DNA of 64,000 bases from Humulus lupulus. Taxonomy: Eukaryota > Streptophyta > Magnoliopsida > Rosales > Cannabaceae. The position numbers and the translations under genes were made by a program. The notes beneath the pieces were generated by a model. The model did not search any database. It was given only the letters and a program-made list of their open reading frames with translations, and was not told the DNA's origin. The stretch covers positions 215,600,652-215,664,651 of the forward strand of contig NC_084793.1 in assembly GCF_963169125.1 (NCBI RefSeq), read 5' to 3'. Shown piece by piece: positions 1 through 12,000 of the stretch (the stretch's first letter is position 1; each line of letters begins with the position of its first letter).

Positions 1-735
1 ATTTGTGATGCACGATCTGAGACGGTCCTAGGGAGCAGTTTAGCTAAAAGTCACAACGAGGTCAAATACTCGACTCGGGAGGAGCCTAGGGGTATTTTGG
101 GAATGTAATATGTGTTTTGGATTTACTGAGTAACGGGTAGTAGTTTAGTAATGATTTGAACATGTTTGGGGACTTAACGAGATATAGGAATATTTATAGG
201 AATATTTGGGGACTTAACGGGATATGGAAAATGACTAAATTTCCCTTCGGTTACTTAAGGATTGAGGATAAGTTTAAGGGATATTTTAGACCTTTGGCAA
301 GGGATAAGATTATATATAGGCATCTGTGATTCTAGGGTATGGTAGAAGGAATTAGAAAGGAAGAAACAAAAATAAATTTTCATCTATTTTCCTCTCTATC
401 TCTTTGTTCTCCCTCTCCCTCTCATGGTGTTTGAGAATTTGGTGAAGCTTTGTGGATTTTAGACTAAGGGACTGAAGGATTGAGGGCTTGAAGTGTATAG
501 GAATTGCTCAGGCCGAATCTGTAATGGGGGTAAGCTCTTAAACTTGGTTTTGTTGTTGAATTCTCTTAGAAATATAGGCTTGCATGGAAATGAGTTCTAA
601 GTATGATCTTGGATGTTTGCTGAGTTTATGGGGTTGTTTATGTACTTATTGTGTTAACTAGGATATGTAGACGAGGAATCTAGGATCAATTATGAGTTTT
701 ATTGATGTTTGAGTTATGAAAATTGGGGTTTAGGC
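1..735 (+). repeat. Partial LTR related to gypsy family A
   Basis: The first 140 bases match the family-A LTRs at about 36394-36540 and 47264-47400, including the shared words gagacggtcctagggagcag and ggggtattttggg. Downstream the resemblance becomes patchy: a run of CT-rich sequence near 380-425, then a GTAAG-type donor-like site at about 530. This is therefore a divergent member of the family rather than a recent copy. The window edge cuts its left end. Its right end is taken as the point where LINE coding sequence begins, so the limit near 735 is approximate. No protein is supported in it. Confidence 0.6.
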
Positions 736-783
736 TCAAGGAAAACGCATGAAAGGCTCGATAGGCTTGTTTCCCTCTCTTCC

Positions 784-2142
784 ATGGCGAAGAGGAAGAA
801 ATCAGCAAGGAAGCCTGTTACTCGCTCGGTTTCGCAGAGCTTGCCTTCAATCCAAGAAGAGTCTATGCTGAAACGATCTGTTGATGAGGAAATATTGATG
901 GATGGTCACAAATAGAAGTCTGATTTGCCCCATTCTGCTGAAGAGAGGGGTTTGACGGAAGATGATCTAAACCAGAACGTTGAGGTTGCGACTGCTAGAA
1001 AGGCTTCTTCGTCAAGCTGGGCAGACTCAATGGAGGCACGAGATTTTCAAGCTTCAGCCCAAAGCCATTGGCAACATTTCAATTCGGGTAATCTCTATTT
1101 TTCTGATCAAAATCTTGCATATACTGAGCCGTTGTTTAAGGATGGTAAGAAAATTGCTCAAGTTGATGTTGAGGAAGTCAAATGCCAGTTGGCCAATTGG
1201 AGTTCTGCTGTCATTTGCATGGTTCTTGGAGCTAACCCGCCCATGGCTGTGTTTGAAGGGTTTATCAAAAGGGTATGGGGTCATTTAGGGATTGGACAAA
1301 TAGTCAGGATGACAATGGGACTGACTATGGTTAAGTTCAATGATGATGCTACAAGAGATCATGTGTTGGAAACTGGAATCCTTCACTTTGATAGGAAACC
1401 AGTGATAATTCGGCCATGGTATTCAGATTTGAGTGCTATTCGAATGATTCATTCAGTTCCACTTTGGATCCGATTACAAGATCTTGGTCTTCAATATTGG
1501 GGAAGCAAATGCCTTAGTGCTATTGTTAGTACTATAGGCAAGCCAATCATGGTGGACAAGTTTACTCGTGAACGTTCTAGAGTTCAGTTTGCTAGGATCA
1601 TGGTGGAGATGGAAATCACAGATAATCTGCCTAGGACAATACAATATTTGAATGAGCATGGTCAGTTAATAGAACAAGGGGTAGAATATGAATGGTTACC
1701 CGTGAAGTGCAAAACATGTGCGGGATTTGGCCACTCTATGGCTGACTGCCGTAAGGAGCAGAAAGATCAGGGGATTAAGAGGGACTTTCCTTCAAAGAAT
1801 TCCACTGTGACAGGGAAAGACAAGGGTGAGGAAGGTGATATTCTTTCTGCTGGAACTCCTTCTTCAAAAAAGAGTAGTTTCAATGAGAGAATGGTTGCTG
1901 GTAAGCCTAATCTTATTACTGAGGACCCGCCAGCTGAAACTGACCAGATTGTGTCTAAAATAGATTGGCAATCTCCTAAGAAAGTGGTGTATAAGCAGGG
2001 GAGAGCAGAGAGTAGAAAGCAGAGGGATAATTCAGGTTTAGTTGAATCGGGTCAGCCTCAGTCCAATTATTTTGTGGTTCTTCAAGATCAGATAGAGAGA
2101 GGAAAAGGAGGTTTAAGTGATCCTAGCTCATCTCATGGATAA
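784..2142 (+). pseudogene. LINE ORF1 nucleic-acid-binding protein, one internal stop
   Basis: ORF1 of the LINE, a probable RNA chaperone that coats the LINE transcript. The chosen start is the ATG at 784, giving a basic N-terminus (MAKRKKSARK) typical of plant L1 ORF1. An in-frame TAG at 913-915 breaks it; the rest, about 405 codons, is open to the TAA at 2140. The middle part resembles the DUF4283 domain. A zinc knuckle of the C-x2-C-x4-H-x4-C type (CKTCAGFGHSMADC) lies near 1708-1749. The C-terminal tail is Lys/Ser-rich and probably disordered. The ORF overlaps the start of ORF2 by eight bases in another frame. Domain names come from family knowledge, not a search. Confidence 0.8.
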
Positions 2143-4485
2143 CTGTAATGTCGTGAGCTGGAACTTAAGGGGTTTGAATGGTCTGAAGAAGCAGGTTGAA
2201 GTTTTGAATCTTTGTAGTAAGAATAAAGTTGGAGTGGGTGCTCTTTTGGAAACAAAAATGAGGGGGTCAAAAGTTACTGAGATGATGTCTAATAAGTTTT
2301 TGAATTGGGATTACTACTCTAGTTCAATTACTGAAGGAAGAATTTTAATAATTTGGAGAAGGGTCTTTCTTAAGGTCACTGTGGTTGAAGAAACAAGTCA
2401 GTTTGTTCACTGTCAAGTTAGAATGGCTGGTATGAATTTTCCTTTTAGTGTTACTTTTGTCTATGGGTGTAACATAGAGGAAAGGAAGATCTTATGGAAA
2501 AACTTACCTAAGAGTTCAGCTGATGCTTGGGTAATGTTGGGAGACTTTAATGCAGTGTTTAAAACCAAAGATAGGGACGGAGGAAAGCCTGTGTCTAAAG
2601 CTGAGTTATTCGACTCTTCTCAATGGTTAGCTAGTTCTCATCTTGATGTACTTAATCATACGGGTTCTTTTTTTACCTGGACGAATAATCAAGATGGCCA
2701 TGCTCGAATCTATTATAAGATTGATCATGTGTTTGCTAATGAGAAATGGCTGGATATATTTCCTAATTCCACAGCAATGTTCAAATGGGAAACAGTCTCG
2801 GATCATTGCTCCTGCACTATATCTATTCAAACCATAGAGCTCTTGGGTGTCAAATTATTTAGGTTTTATAATTTCTGGGCTGACCATAACTATTTCAAAG
2901 ATATGGTTCTTGATAGCTGGAGTAATCCTTCTCAGGGGTTTGGTTTAAAGGCCATTTACCTTAAGACCTTGCGGCTTAAACATCAGCTGAAAAAGTTTAA
3001 TAGGGATCATATAGGAGATATTGGAATTCAATTTCAGAAGGCAAAAGTTGAGTTTCAGGATGTCCGTCTCCTTGCTCAGCAATTCCCAAAAGATTTAACT
3101 CTCCAAGTTATTGTCAAGAATGCTGCTGAAACTTACAGTAGGCAGGAACAGATGTATCACAGCTTTCTGACTCAGAGAAGTAAGATAGATTGGCTTAGGA
3201 AGGGAGACTCGAATACAGCCTATTTCCATGCATGCTTGAAGAAACGAAAAGCAAAGAATAGAATAGCTTCATTTATTACTAAGCAGGGCAATTTGGTGGA
3301 CAATTTCTCTGAAGTGGTTGCTCATTTTTTGAACCACTTCAAGAGTATTATGGGTAGGCCTAGTTTAGCCAAGAAGAATATTAATGTCCACTGTGTAGAG
3401 TTGGGTCCCAAACTCAATATAAACCAGCAGCTATCCTTGTTGAAGCCGTTTTCTCATCAGGAAATTAGAGCAGCTTTATTCAGTATTCCTAGTATAAAAT
3501 CCCCGGGCCCCGATGGATTTGGCTCCGTTTTTTTCAAAGTCACGTGGCAGGAGATTGGAACTGAAGTATGTAAAGCTATAAGTCAGTTTTTTGAAACAGG
3601 CAGAATACCTGAGGAGCTTCTTGATACAACTTTATCACTGGTTCCCAAATGTGAGAACCCTTCTAGGGCTGTGGATTATAGGCCGATAGCTTGTTGCTCT
3701 ACCCTTTATAAATGTATCTCTAAGCTGATCTGTTATCGCTTAGCTAAGGTACTTCCCATCTTGGTTCAATCTAATCAGGGTGCATTTTAAAAGGCAGATC
3801 AATAGCTCACAACATAATGATTTTTCAAGATCTTATTAAGAACTATGGGAGATCAACTACCTCCCCAAGGTGTGCTATTAAAATTGATATTAGCAAAGCC
3901 TATGACACAGTTGATTGGTGGTTTATTGAAGATCTTTTAATAGCGTTGTGTTTCCCTGATAGATTTATCAAATGGATAATGACCTGCCTGAAAAACACCT
4001 CTTACTTACTGCTCATGAATGACAGGGTTCAAGAAAAATTTAAGGGTGAAAAGGGGCTTAGGCAAGGGGATCCTTTGTCTCCCCTTTTATTTGTTTTAAT
4101 CATTGAGTATCTCACTCAGAGGCTTCAAATGGCTGCTCTTGACTCGTCTTTTAGATACCATCCGATGTGTAAAAGTTTGAATTTGATAAGCCTTTGTTTT
4201 GCGGATGATTTACTCTTATTTTGTAAAGGTTCTGTGGCTTCAGTTTGAGTGCTAAAGAATGCCCTTGAGAATTTTAGCTCTGTTTCTGGGCTAGAAGTAA
4301 ATACCAGCAAGTCTCATGTGTACTTTGGAGGGGTTTCAGCTGATGACAGGAAGAGGCTAGCTGCTGAGTTGCACCTGGCTGGAGGTAGTTTTCCCCTTAA
4401 ATATCTTGGGATCCCTATGAGGCCAACAAAATGGACGCATGAAGATTGTGACATCATTATTCAAAAATTTAGAATGCGAGTGCAT
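2135..4485 (+). pseudogene. LINE ORF2 endonuclease-reverse transcriptase, truncated
   Basis: ORF2 of a plant L1 element. ATG at 2135 overlaps the ORF1 stop. The N-terminal apurinic/apyrimidinic-type endonuclease shows the expected residues: WNLRGL (Asn), LLETK (Glu), GDFNAV (Asp/Asn), KIDHVF and SDHC (final His). Reverse transcriptase blocks follow: KSPGPDG near 3500, DISKAYDTVDW near 3885, GLRQGDPLSPLL near 4055 and the catalytic FADDLL near 4199. Breaks: a one-base deletion near 3788 shifts the frame, an in-frame TGA lies at 4246-4248, and the protein ends after YLGIPM and the first thumb residues. RNase H and the terminal Cys/His finger are absent, so it cannot be active. Confidence 0.85.
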
Positions 4486-6037
4486 GTGAGTGCATGGTTA
4501 GTAGTGATAGACTTGTGTGCTTGTGTGTGTACATGTACATAGTATGCCTGGTAAGCATGCAATAGATTACCATGCATTAAGATCACATAAAGGGAATATT
4601 AATAATTTCCCTATATTTTTTTTTTAATTTATGAAAAAGAAAATTCTAGAATAATTGTGTTCACACAAGTGAGAATTTGATAAGCAAAATGTGTAGAGAG
4701 AGAGAGAGTGTGTGTGTGTTTTGTGTGAGTGTAGGGCAAGGAGAGAGGAAATTTCCTTAATTATGTTTTGACATCTTTTTCTACATTTTATTAAAAAGAA
4801 AGATAAGAATATGGGTGATTTTATGTGATTTCCTTTTATTGGTTGTGTTGTAACTTTTAGAGTAAGTATAAGTTTGATTTAGAATGTGTGAGTAGGCCTT
4901 GGTGGCCAATTAGAGAGGGAGAGAGAAGGGGAAGGGGGTTTCGGTCAACTAGGGTGAGTGTGGCCTTAGTTTTCTTTTTCAGTTTATTGACACATCTCTA
5001 TTATTTGCCACCATTCTTCTCATTTAATCCCAAGATAGAAATCAAGGAAATTTGACACTTGGAACCTTCCCTTTCCCATTAACTTAGGGTTTGGCCATTA
5101 GGGCCTTTATAAAAATAAAGATAACTTAGGGGTTATCATTTTGTTGGTTCTCGAGCATAGATAGAGAGAGAGAGAGAGCACGAGAAAGAGAGAAAGAAAG
5201 AAGGAGAATAGGATTTCAAAAATCCCTAGGTAAGAACCTAGCTTTGTGCTTTGAATCCTCTAAGTTCATCTTCCCATCTTCTTGATTCTAAGAATTTCTT
5301 TTTCTTTTATGTGGTGTGTTTCAAAATTCCTAAGGTTCCAAAGGATTGATCAATCTTGTGTTTGTGATCACTATCAAAAGAGGTAATGGGAATTCCTAGT
5401 GTTTTTGTTGTTTTGTTGTTTTGATGTTGTTATTTTCTTTTTTATGACTTTGAAAGGTTGTTTTTTGTTTTGAGAAGGCATGTTTATGATGTATTATGAT
5501 ATATTGATTTTGGTAGTCTTGATGGGCTTGCTTTGATGATGGGTTTTGGTCAAGCATGTGTAGAGGTTCTAGTATATATTTTTATAAGATTGCTATGTTG
5601 AATACATGTTTTAGGGTTATTGTTATTTCTTTTGAATTTTGATAATCATGTTTATGGATTTGAGTGGATGGCTATTCTTTTTTTAATAGAAGCATGATAA
5701 GTTTTGTGGTATATTTTTGTTATTGGCACTAAGCATGTTTTGGCTTATGCATGTTATTGGTACTAATTCTCTTAATGATTTGAATAAATAAGCATGATGA
5801 GTTTGAATGATAAATCTTGCTATTGAACTCTATGTGTATCTCAGCTATGGCATATATTAGGCTTTAGGTTCCCTTATTTTATTTAGATTATGAGAATGAA
5901 AAGTTGTTGTAATAAGGAGCATCTTAGGATTTCCATTAATATTATAATAAATTACATTTGAGTTCAATGTTGATTATATTGTAATGCTTGGTCTTGAATA
6001 TATTAAAGTGTATGTTTGAGTTAGGAAGCATGGTAGT
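4486..6037 (+). repeat. LTR-B copy 1, left portion
   Basis: Non-coding, with AT-rich sequence, GA runs at about 4697-4710 and 5160-5200, and TG-rich words. It aligns in order with the LTR of the second B element (52640 onward): the region tgcatggttagtagtgatag, then a TTTTATT block, GA microsatellite, CCCTAGG splice-like region and a long T-rich tract. The Tat element interrupts it at 6038 with near-matching flanks gtagt/atagt. No reliable ORF is present. Its continuation is at 20476-22392. Confidence 0.65.
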
Positions 6038-6779
6038 TGTACGCCCTAATTCTCCACGGGTTATTAGCGAGCTGAGGTATGGCATAATTATATATCAGCC
6101 ACGTGGATGACATGTATCCGGAGCTGCTGTTACCAGGTGCCACCTCTTTAGCTCGAGGTTACCAAAGGCTTACTAAGGAGTCGGGTCAGAAGTATGGACA
6201 CCGCAGGCTAAGAAGACATCCAGCTCAAGGTACGAGCTTGAGTTGGTAGCTATGACCCCTTATAAAGTCAACCACGCAATATAAACGTGCATATATCAGA
6301 CATCACGTGTATGATATATCCCTGAATTCTCAAACACGCAGCATAAACGTGTGTGTTCAAGCACCCACGACTGGGTTGGGCCGTGCGGCCCATTATCCCC
6401 CTTACCTATTGATTAGACCGCACTTCATTCGTCAAGTTTTAGGAATTAATCATGAATGTCACAGAAGTGACATGATGGGTAAGAAGGTCACGGGATGGCC
6501 CCCCTTGCCAACCCCCAGGTGCCCTCTCCTATAAATATGGAGACCCTGGGAGTTGCAAAGGGTTCGATTCTATTGTGTAAAGAAATATCCTGTAAAGAAT
6601 ACCAGAAATCTAGCAATAATATTGGCTGGTAGAGTAGAAGGATTTTAACCTTTGAACTACCTAAAAAAGTATTCGTATCACCATTTTATTTTAAGATCAT
6701 TCATCTGTTACGGTTCGTTACTTAGCACTAATCCCATTCTCTTATTCTATTAATTACCTGTTGGCGAAGAACCGCATCA
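6038..6779 (+). repeat. 5' LTR of the Tat element
   Basis: 742 bp, TG...CA bounded, nearly the same as 19725-20475. A TATA box (TATAAATA, 6530-6537) lies about 250 bp from its end and is conserved in the 3' copy. The interior starts at 6780 with caatttggtgctttcattg, the usual position of a primer binding site. It does not resemble the initiator-Met site seen in the chromovirus-like elements of this window. Confidence 0.88.
6530..6537 (+). promoter_or_regulatory. TATA box of the Tat 5' LTR
   Basis: TATAAATA in a GC-containing context (ctcctataaatatggagacc), repeated at 20226-20233 in the 3' LTR. Position within the LTR and conservation between copies support a core promoter for the genomic transcript, starting about 30 bp downstream. 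Confidence 0.65.
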
Positions 6780-6837
6780 ACAATTTGGTGCTTTCATTGA
6801 GAGCTTGTTAGATTGGTGCTATCGCAAATACCTAACC

Positions 6838-9000
6838 ATGGTGGTCACTCACTCAAGACATGGTAACGAGGCGGACCAACATGATGGGCAGGAGGCCCAT
6901 CATGCCGTCATCTCCGATGATCAGAACCCAGAGGTTCAACAGTGGCTGGGCAAGCAGCTAATAGGCCGAGATGACACTGGAAGTTCGGCTCCCCGGCCAC
7001 CTAATCCGAACCCAGATTTCTATACGGCGGTAGAAATGGAGAATGCACAGCTGAGGAGTCAGCTGGCGAAAGCTAACCGGCAGATTCAAGAGGTTTTGGC
7101 CCGACTACCCCCTCTTACAACCGACGCTAACGTCGGAAAGAGGAAAGGCGAGACTCATAAGTCCCGCCGGGGTAATCGGTCCAGGCCTAGCCGATCGGCC
7201 AGACCCTCGACATCCAACTCTACTCCCACATCGCACCACCGGGAGACCACCTTTGAAGAACTACCTAGGGCCGAGCAGCAGTACAGCCGATCGGTTCGAA
7301 CTTCAACTCCTAGCTCACTTCCACCCTCGAGTGCGCCCAGGAGGGCTCGAGGGAATTCGTGAAGGAGATCCGGGGAGGGCTCATAGTGACAGCCCGTCCC
7401 GGCCAGCCATCCTACACCCCGCTCAGAGCGCCGAGCATAGGACCCGAAGGTTGGCAGAGCCGAGCGGCCCCGACCTAACCTAATCTGCCCTGACGGGACC
7501 AGGATTGCATCCTCGGTCAAGCATCCTCCTTCACCGATAAGATATCCGTCTCCTCCTCAGTCAGTCCGAGATATTCCAGCTCATGGGAGCAGTAGGATAA
7601 ATCCACCTTCTGCAGGGCCTTCCCATCGTAGCACGGCGCCCAGGGAAGTCCCGGATCCTCATCCCCAGAGGCGGGCCCCAAGTTTCTCAAATGGGAGCTA
7701 TTGGACCGGAAGCCGTCGAAGTGACCTTTCTGGCGAAGACCTGAGCCAACTCTTGAGCTCGGCGCAAAGTCCTCAAGCCACCCCGAGGGACAACCTCCGA
7801 GATCGTCTAAACTCTCAAAGAGGAAACCCGGTGGGAAACGGCAGCCGTGCTCGCCCAAGGGAAGACCTGTCCGAGGTACGTGACAGCGGGAACGTCCCAT
7901 ATAGCCTATCTCAAGAGAGGAGGGACAATAACCCGCCAAATGCGTACAATGGATCCAGAGCTATGGAACAGCCCTGGAACAACCAAGGAAATCAAGACAA
8001 AACCCTTGAGCGCCTGGCTCAGATGGAGGAGTTGATGAGGAAGCTCCTATCAGAAAAAGAAAAAGACGACTATGATTCAGGGAACGAACTTGAGTTCTTC
8101 GCCCCCAGCATAGCCGCAACGGCATATCCGCATGGTTTCCATATCAACGGAGACGGAGATCCGTCAGATCACCTGGGTATGTTCAATACCCTGATGATGG
8201 CCCACAACATTGGCCCTGAGCTGAGGTGTTTAATATGTCCCTCCACCTTGACTGGGCCGACCAGATAGTGGTTCAAACAGAGTAAGAAATAGTCAATCAG
8301 CTCGTGGAAAACTGTCTCTACTGACTTCAAAAAAGCATTTCGAGCTTCCCAGGTTGCCCGCGTCAAGGCCGACACCCTGGCAAACGTGAGGCAGCAGCCT
8401 GACGAGCTTCTGAAGGCTTACCTGAGCAGATTCGCGAACGTCACTTCTCAGGCCAGAGACGCAGATGACAGCTCCAAGCTCATGGCTTTGAGGACTAGAA
8501 TCCTCGTCGGAGGGGGACTCTGGAAAGAAATACAAAGGAAGGGAGTCAGTACCGTAAATGAATTCCTAAATAGGGCCCATGGGTGGATCAACCTGGAGGA
8601 GGTGCAAGCCTCAGCTGCAGGGACCAGCCAGGTCTCTGAACAGCCCGCTGGAGTGGGAATGGAGGTTGTGACAGCGACCCAGACCGTTGCATAGAATAAC
8701 CAGTTTGGTGGAGGCAAGAGAGAGGGGAACAGCGAGGGCAACCAGCACGGCCCAAAGAAGAACAGGTCCGTAGAAAAATTTAAGCCGGTCTACGCGACTT
8801 ATACGGAGCTCACCCACTCTAGGGAGAACATCTTCCAAGAAAATTCTGCTCGCCTCCCCTAGAAGAAGCCGGAGCCGTTAAAGCACCAGAAGGAAAAGCG
8901 AGACCCTTCCAAGTTCTGTCGGTTCCACAACGGCATTGGCCACAATACCGATGATTGTAGGCACCTAAAGGAGGAGATTGAAACCTTCATCAGAGCCAGA
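6838..9000 (+). pseudogene. Tat gag, broken
   Basis: Capsid/nucleocapsid part of the Tat polyprotein. The first ATG is at 6838, 58 bp after the LTR. The N-terminus is Pro/Ser/Arg-rich with a short coiled coil (MENAQLRSQLAKANRQ) near residues 65-90. The capsid core follows, with GDGDPSDHL near 8155 and a recognisable helical run around 8390-8600. A nucleocapsid finger of the Tat type, C-x2-H-x4-H-x4-C (CRFHNGIGHNTDDC), sits near 8917-8958. Damage: a frameshift around 7350 (TGA at 7360), TAG at 8266, TAG at 8692 and TAG at 8860. Most of the frame continues directly into protease, as expected for one gag-pol fusion. Confidence 0.8.
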
Positions 9001-9003
9001 CCT

Positions 9004-12000
9004 TTGGCTCAGTATGCGCAAAATAGAGTTCCCGCAGGCCATCCAGCTCCGGAAGTCCCGGTCGGTCAGCCCGGGTCTTGGGTAGATCAGGACGTCCCTC
9101 CTCCCGTGATAGGAGGAGCGATCTCCACGATCTCTAGGGGTCCCCATCTGGCTAGCACGAGTAGAGGTGCCCAAAAGAGATACGTCAATGAACTTAAAGC
9201 TCATAATGGAGTGGAGTTTGTCCCCGAGCAGCATCTACCAAAGCAGCGGCGATTGGAAAGGCAACCAATCATATTTACTGAAGAAGATGCCAACCACGTC
9301 CAGTTCCCTCATAATGACCCTCTAGTCGTAGCACTGCAGCTCACCAATCGGAGGGTTAGGAGAGTGCTGGTCGATAATGGAAGCTCGGTAAACCTACTAA
9401 TCCGGTCCCCGCTAGAGAAGATGGGTTTATCTGTCACTGAGCTGAAAGCAACCTCCATGATGCTTTATGGTTTTTCTGGAGAAGGATCGGTGGCAATAGG
9501 GACGATCGAGCTAGTGATCACCTTGGGAGAGGGACCTCGGACAGTATCGAAACTCCTCGAGTTTGTGGTCATTGATTGTCCCGCCGCATACAATGCCATT
9601 TTGGGTCGACCTACACTTATAGCGTTTGAAGTTGTTACCTCCATCCGCAACCTTGCACTGAAATTCCCCTCTTCCACGGGGATATGCATAGTCCGTGGCG
9701 ATCAACTTGCTGCCAGGGAATGCTACAGCATTTCCATGAAGGGAAAAGTAAAACCCGGGCAGTTAACGATGACCGTCCAGAGTGGAAATGAGGAATCTCA
9801 GGAACCTTTGCCTAATCCCAAGATTGAAAAACCTCAGAGTGCCGGAGGGGAAAATATCGTCTTAAGTGATGATATTGACCCCAGAGTAGGCAAGGATAAG
9901 TCTGAGCTCCAAGCTATTGAAGATCTCGAGAAGGTAAATATCGATCCACAGAATCCCTCGCGGATGGTTAAGCTCGGGAAAAACCTATGTGGCGAGAGGA
10001 AGGCGGAGATGATGAAATTCCTGCAGGAGAACCTGGACGTGTTCGCATGGTCTCACGAAGACATGGTGGGAATCAGCCCGAGTGTCATCATGCACACCCT
10101 TCATTTGGATAAGAGCGTGCCAGCGAAATCCCAGAAACAGAGGCGCCTAGGAACAACCCAAGTTAAAGCCCTAGAAGAGGAAGTAGCCCGGCTTAAAAAG
10201 TACGGCTTTATCCGCGAAGCTAAGTTCCTGGTCTGGGTCACTAATCTTGTGTTGGTCCCGAAGCCCACGGGAAATGGCGGACCTGCATCGACTTCTCTGA
10301 TCTGAATAAAGCTTGCCCCAAAGACTATTTTCCCTTGCCAAGGATCGACCAATTGGTAGACGCCACGGCGGGGCACGAGCTCGTGTCCTTTATGGATGCG
10401 TTTTCGGGCTATAATTAGATCGCCATGAATCCAGCGAACCAGGAGCACACTAGCTTCATGACCCCAACTAACGTCTATTGTTACAAGGTCATGTCGTTCG
10501 GGCTGAAGAACACCGGTGCTGCATACCAGAGATTGGTGAACAGGATGTTTGCCGACCAGATCGAGAAGAACATGGAGGTGTACGTTGATGACATGTTGGT
10601 CAAGTCGAAAATTGCCGATAACCATGTTTCTGACCTAGGAGAATGCTTCAAGATACTAAGAGAATACGGCATGAGGCTTAACCCGCAGAAGTGCACTTTC
10701 GAGGTCGCATCTGGAAAATTCCTGGGTTTCATTGTCAACACTAGAGGAATCGAGGCGAACCCCGATAAGATCAGGTCGTTGCTCGAGCTGCCCTCACCTC
10801 GGTCGCGAAAGGACGTTCAAGGCCTGACAGGAAGGGTGGCAGCCCTTAATCGATTTATTTCTAAATCCACCGACAAGTGCCTGCCATTCTACAACTTGCT
10901 CCGGGGGAATAAGAAGTTTGAATGGACAGAGGAGTGCAAACGTGCCTTCCTCGACCTGAAAGCACATCTAGCCGAGCCACCCGTATTGTCCAAACCAACG
11001 GCAGGAGAGCCTCTTTTCCTTTACCTAGCTGTCATAGAAAATACAACTAGTGTCGTATTGGTCCGAGAAGAAGACTTGGTTCAAAAACCAGTCTATTACA
11101 TCAGCAAGAGGCTTCTCGGAGCTGAGTCCTGATATCCGATGATGGAAAAGATGGCTTTCTATCTCATCACGGCCTCCCAAAAACTCAAGCCGTATTTCCA
11201 ATCCCACTCAATACATGTCATAATCGATCAACCTTTAAGGCAGGTTTTGCAGAAACCTGAAGCATCGGGACGTCTGTTGAAGTGGGCTATTGAGCTCAGC
11301 CAGTTCGAGATTTTGTACACTCCGCGAACTGGAATAAAAATCCAGGCCCTGGCTGATTTTGTGGCGGAATGCACAAGATTCCGAGAAGATCCTGTGGAAG
11401 ATTCGCCCCAGGCCACCTCGGTCCAGGCGTCATGGAAGGTCTTCGTAGATGGCTCATCTAACGAGAATGGCTCTGGGGCTGGAATCATTTTGATATCCCC
11501 AGAAGGACATAGATTCCACTTGGCGTTGAGATTCGAATTCAAGGCTTCCAACAATGAGGCTGAATATGAAGCTTTACTGGCCGGGCTAAGGGTGGCCCGG
11601 GAGCTGAAGGCCAGCTTCTGTGTTTCAGCGATTCCCAGCTTGTGGTAAACCAAGTGCTAGGTGAATACCAAGCACGAGGAACCAAGATGGCTGCTTACCT
11701 GGCCAAGGTAAAAGTCAAGCTGTCTTCATTTGAACGGGGCTTAATCGAGTAGATACCTCGGGAGCAGAACGCCAACGCAGACACCCTCGCCAAGCTCGCT
11801 ACCTCCGGGGAGACGGAGACTTTGGGGTTAGTATCGGTAGGGTTCTTGGAGAAACCAAGCATAGAAGAAGTCGGGGCGGAGGTCGAGATGATCGACGCCA
11901 AACCGACCTGGATGACCCCCATGCTCGAATATCTCACCGAAGGAAAGTTACCTGAAGAGTGTAATGACGCAAGGTAGGTACTGTACCAGGCTCCAAGGTA

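Larger units (their letters stand above)
740..4485 (+). mobile_element. L1-type LINE, 3' truncated
   Basis: Non-LTR retrotransposon of the plant L1 clade, with ORF1 (RNA-binding, DUF4283 plus zinc knuckle) followed by ORF2 (APE endonuclease, reverse transcriptase). A very short 5' leader precedes the first good ATG at 784. LINEs normally lose their 5' end during integration. Here the 5' half is intact, while the end of ORF2 (RNase H and terminal zinc finger), the 3' UTR and the poly(A) tail are missing. The cut is at about 4485, where the sequence passes directly into an LTR of family B. A later deletion therefore removed the tail. The left border is uncertain because no target-site duplication can be paired. 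Confidence 0.8.

Noticed and set aside
7155..7939. Minus-strand ORFs opposite Tat gag
   Set aside because: Shadows of a GC-rich coding region; no motif, and they overlap one another in different frames.
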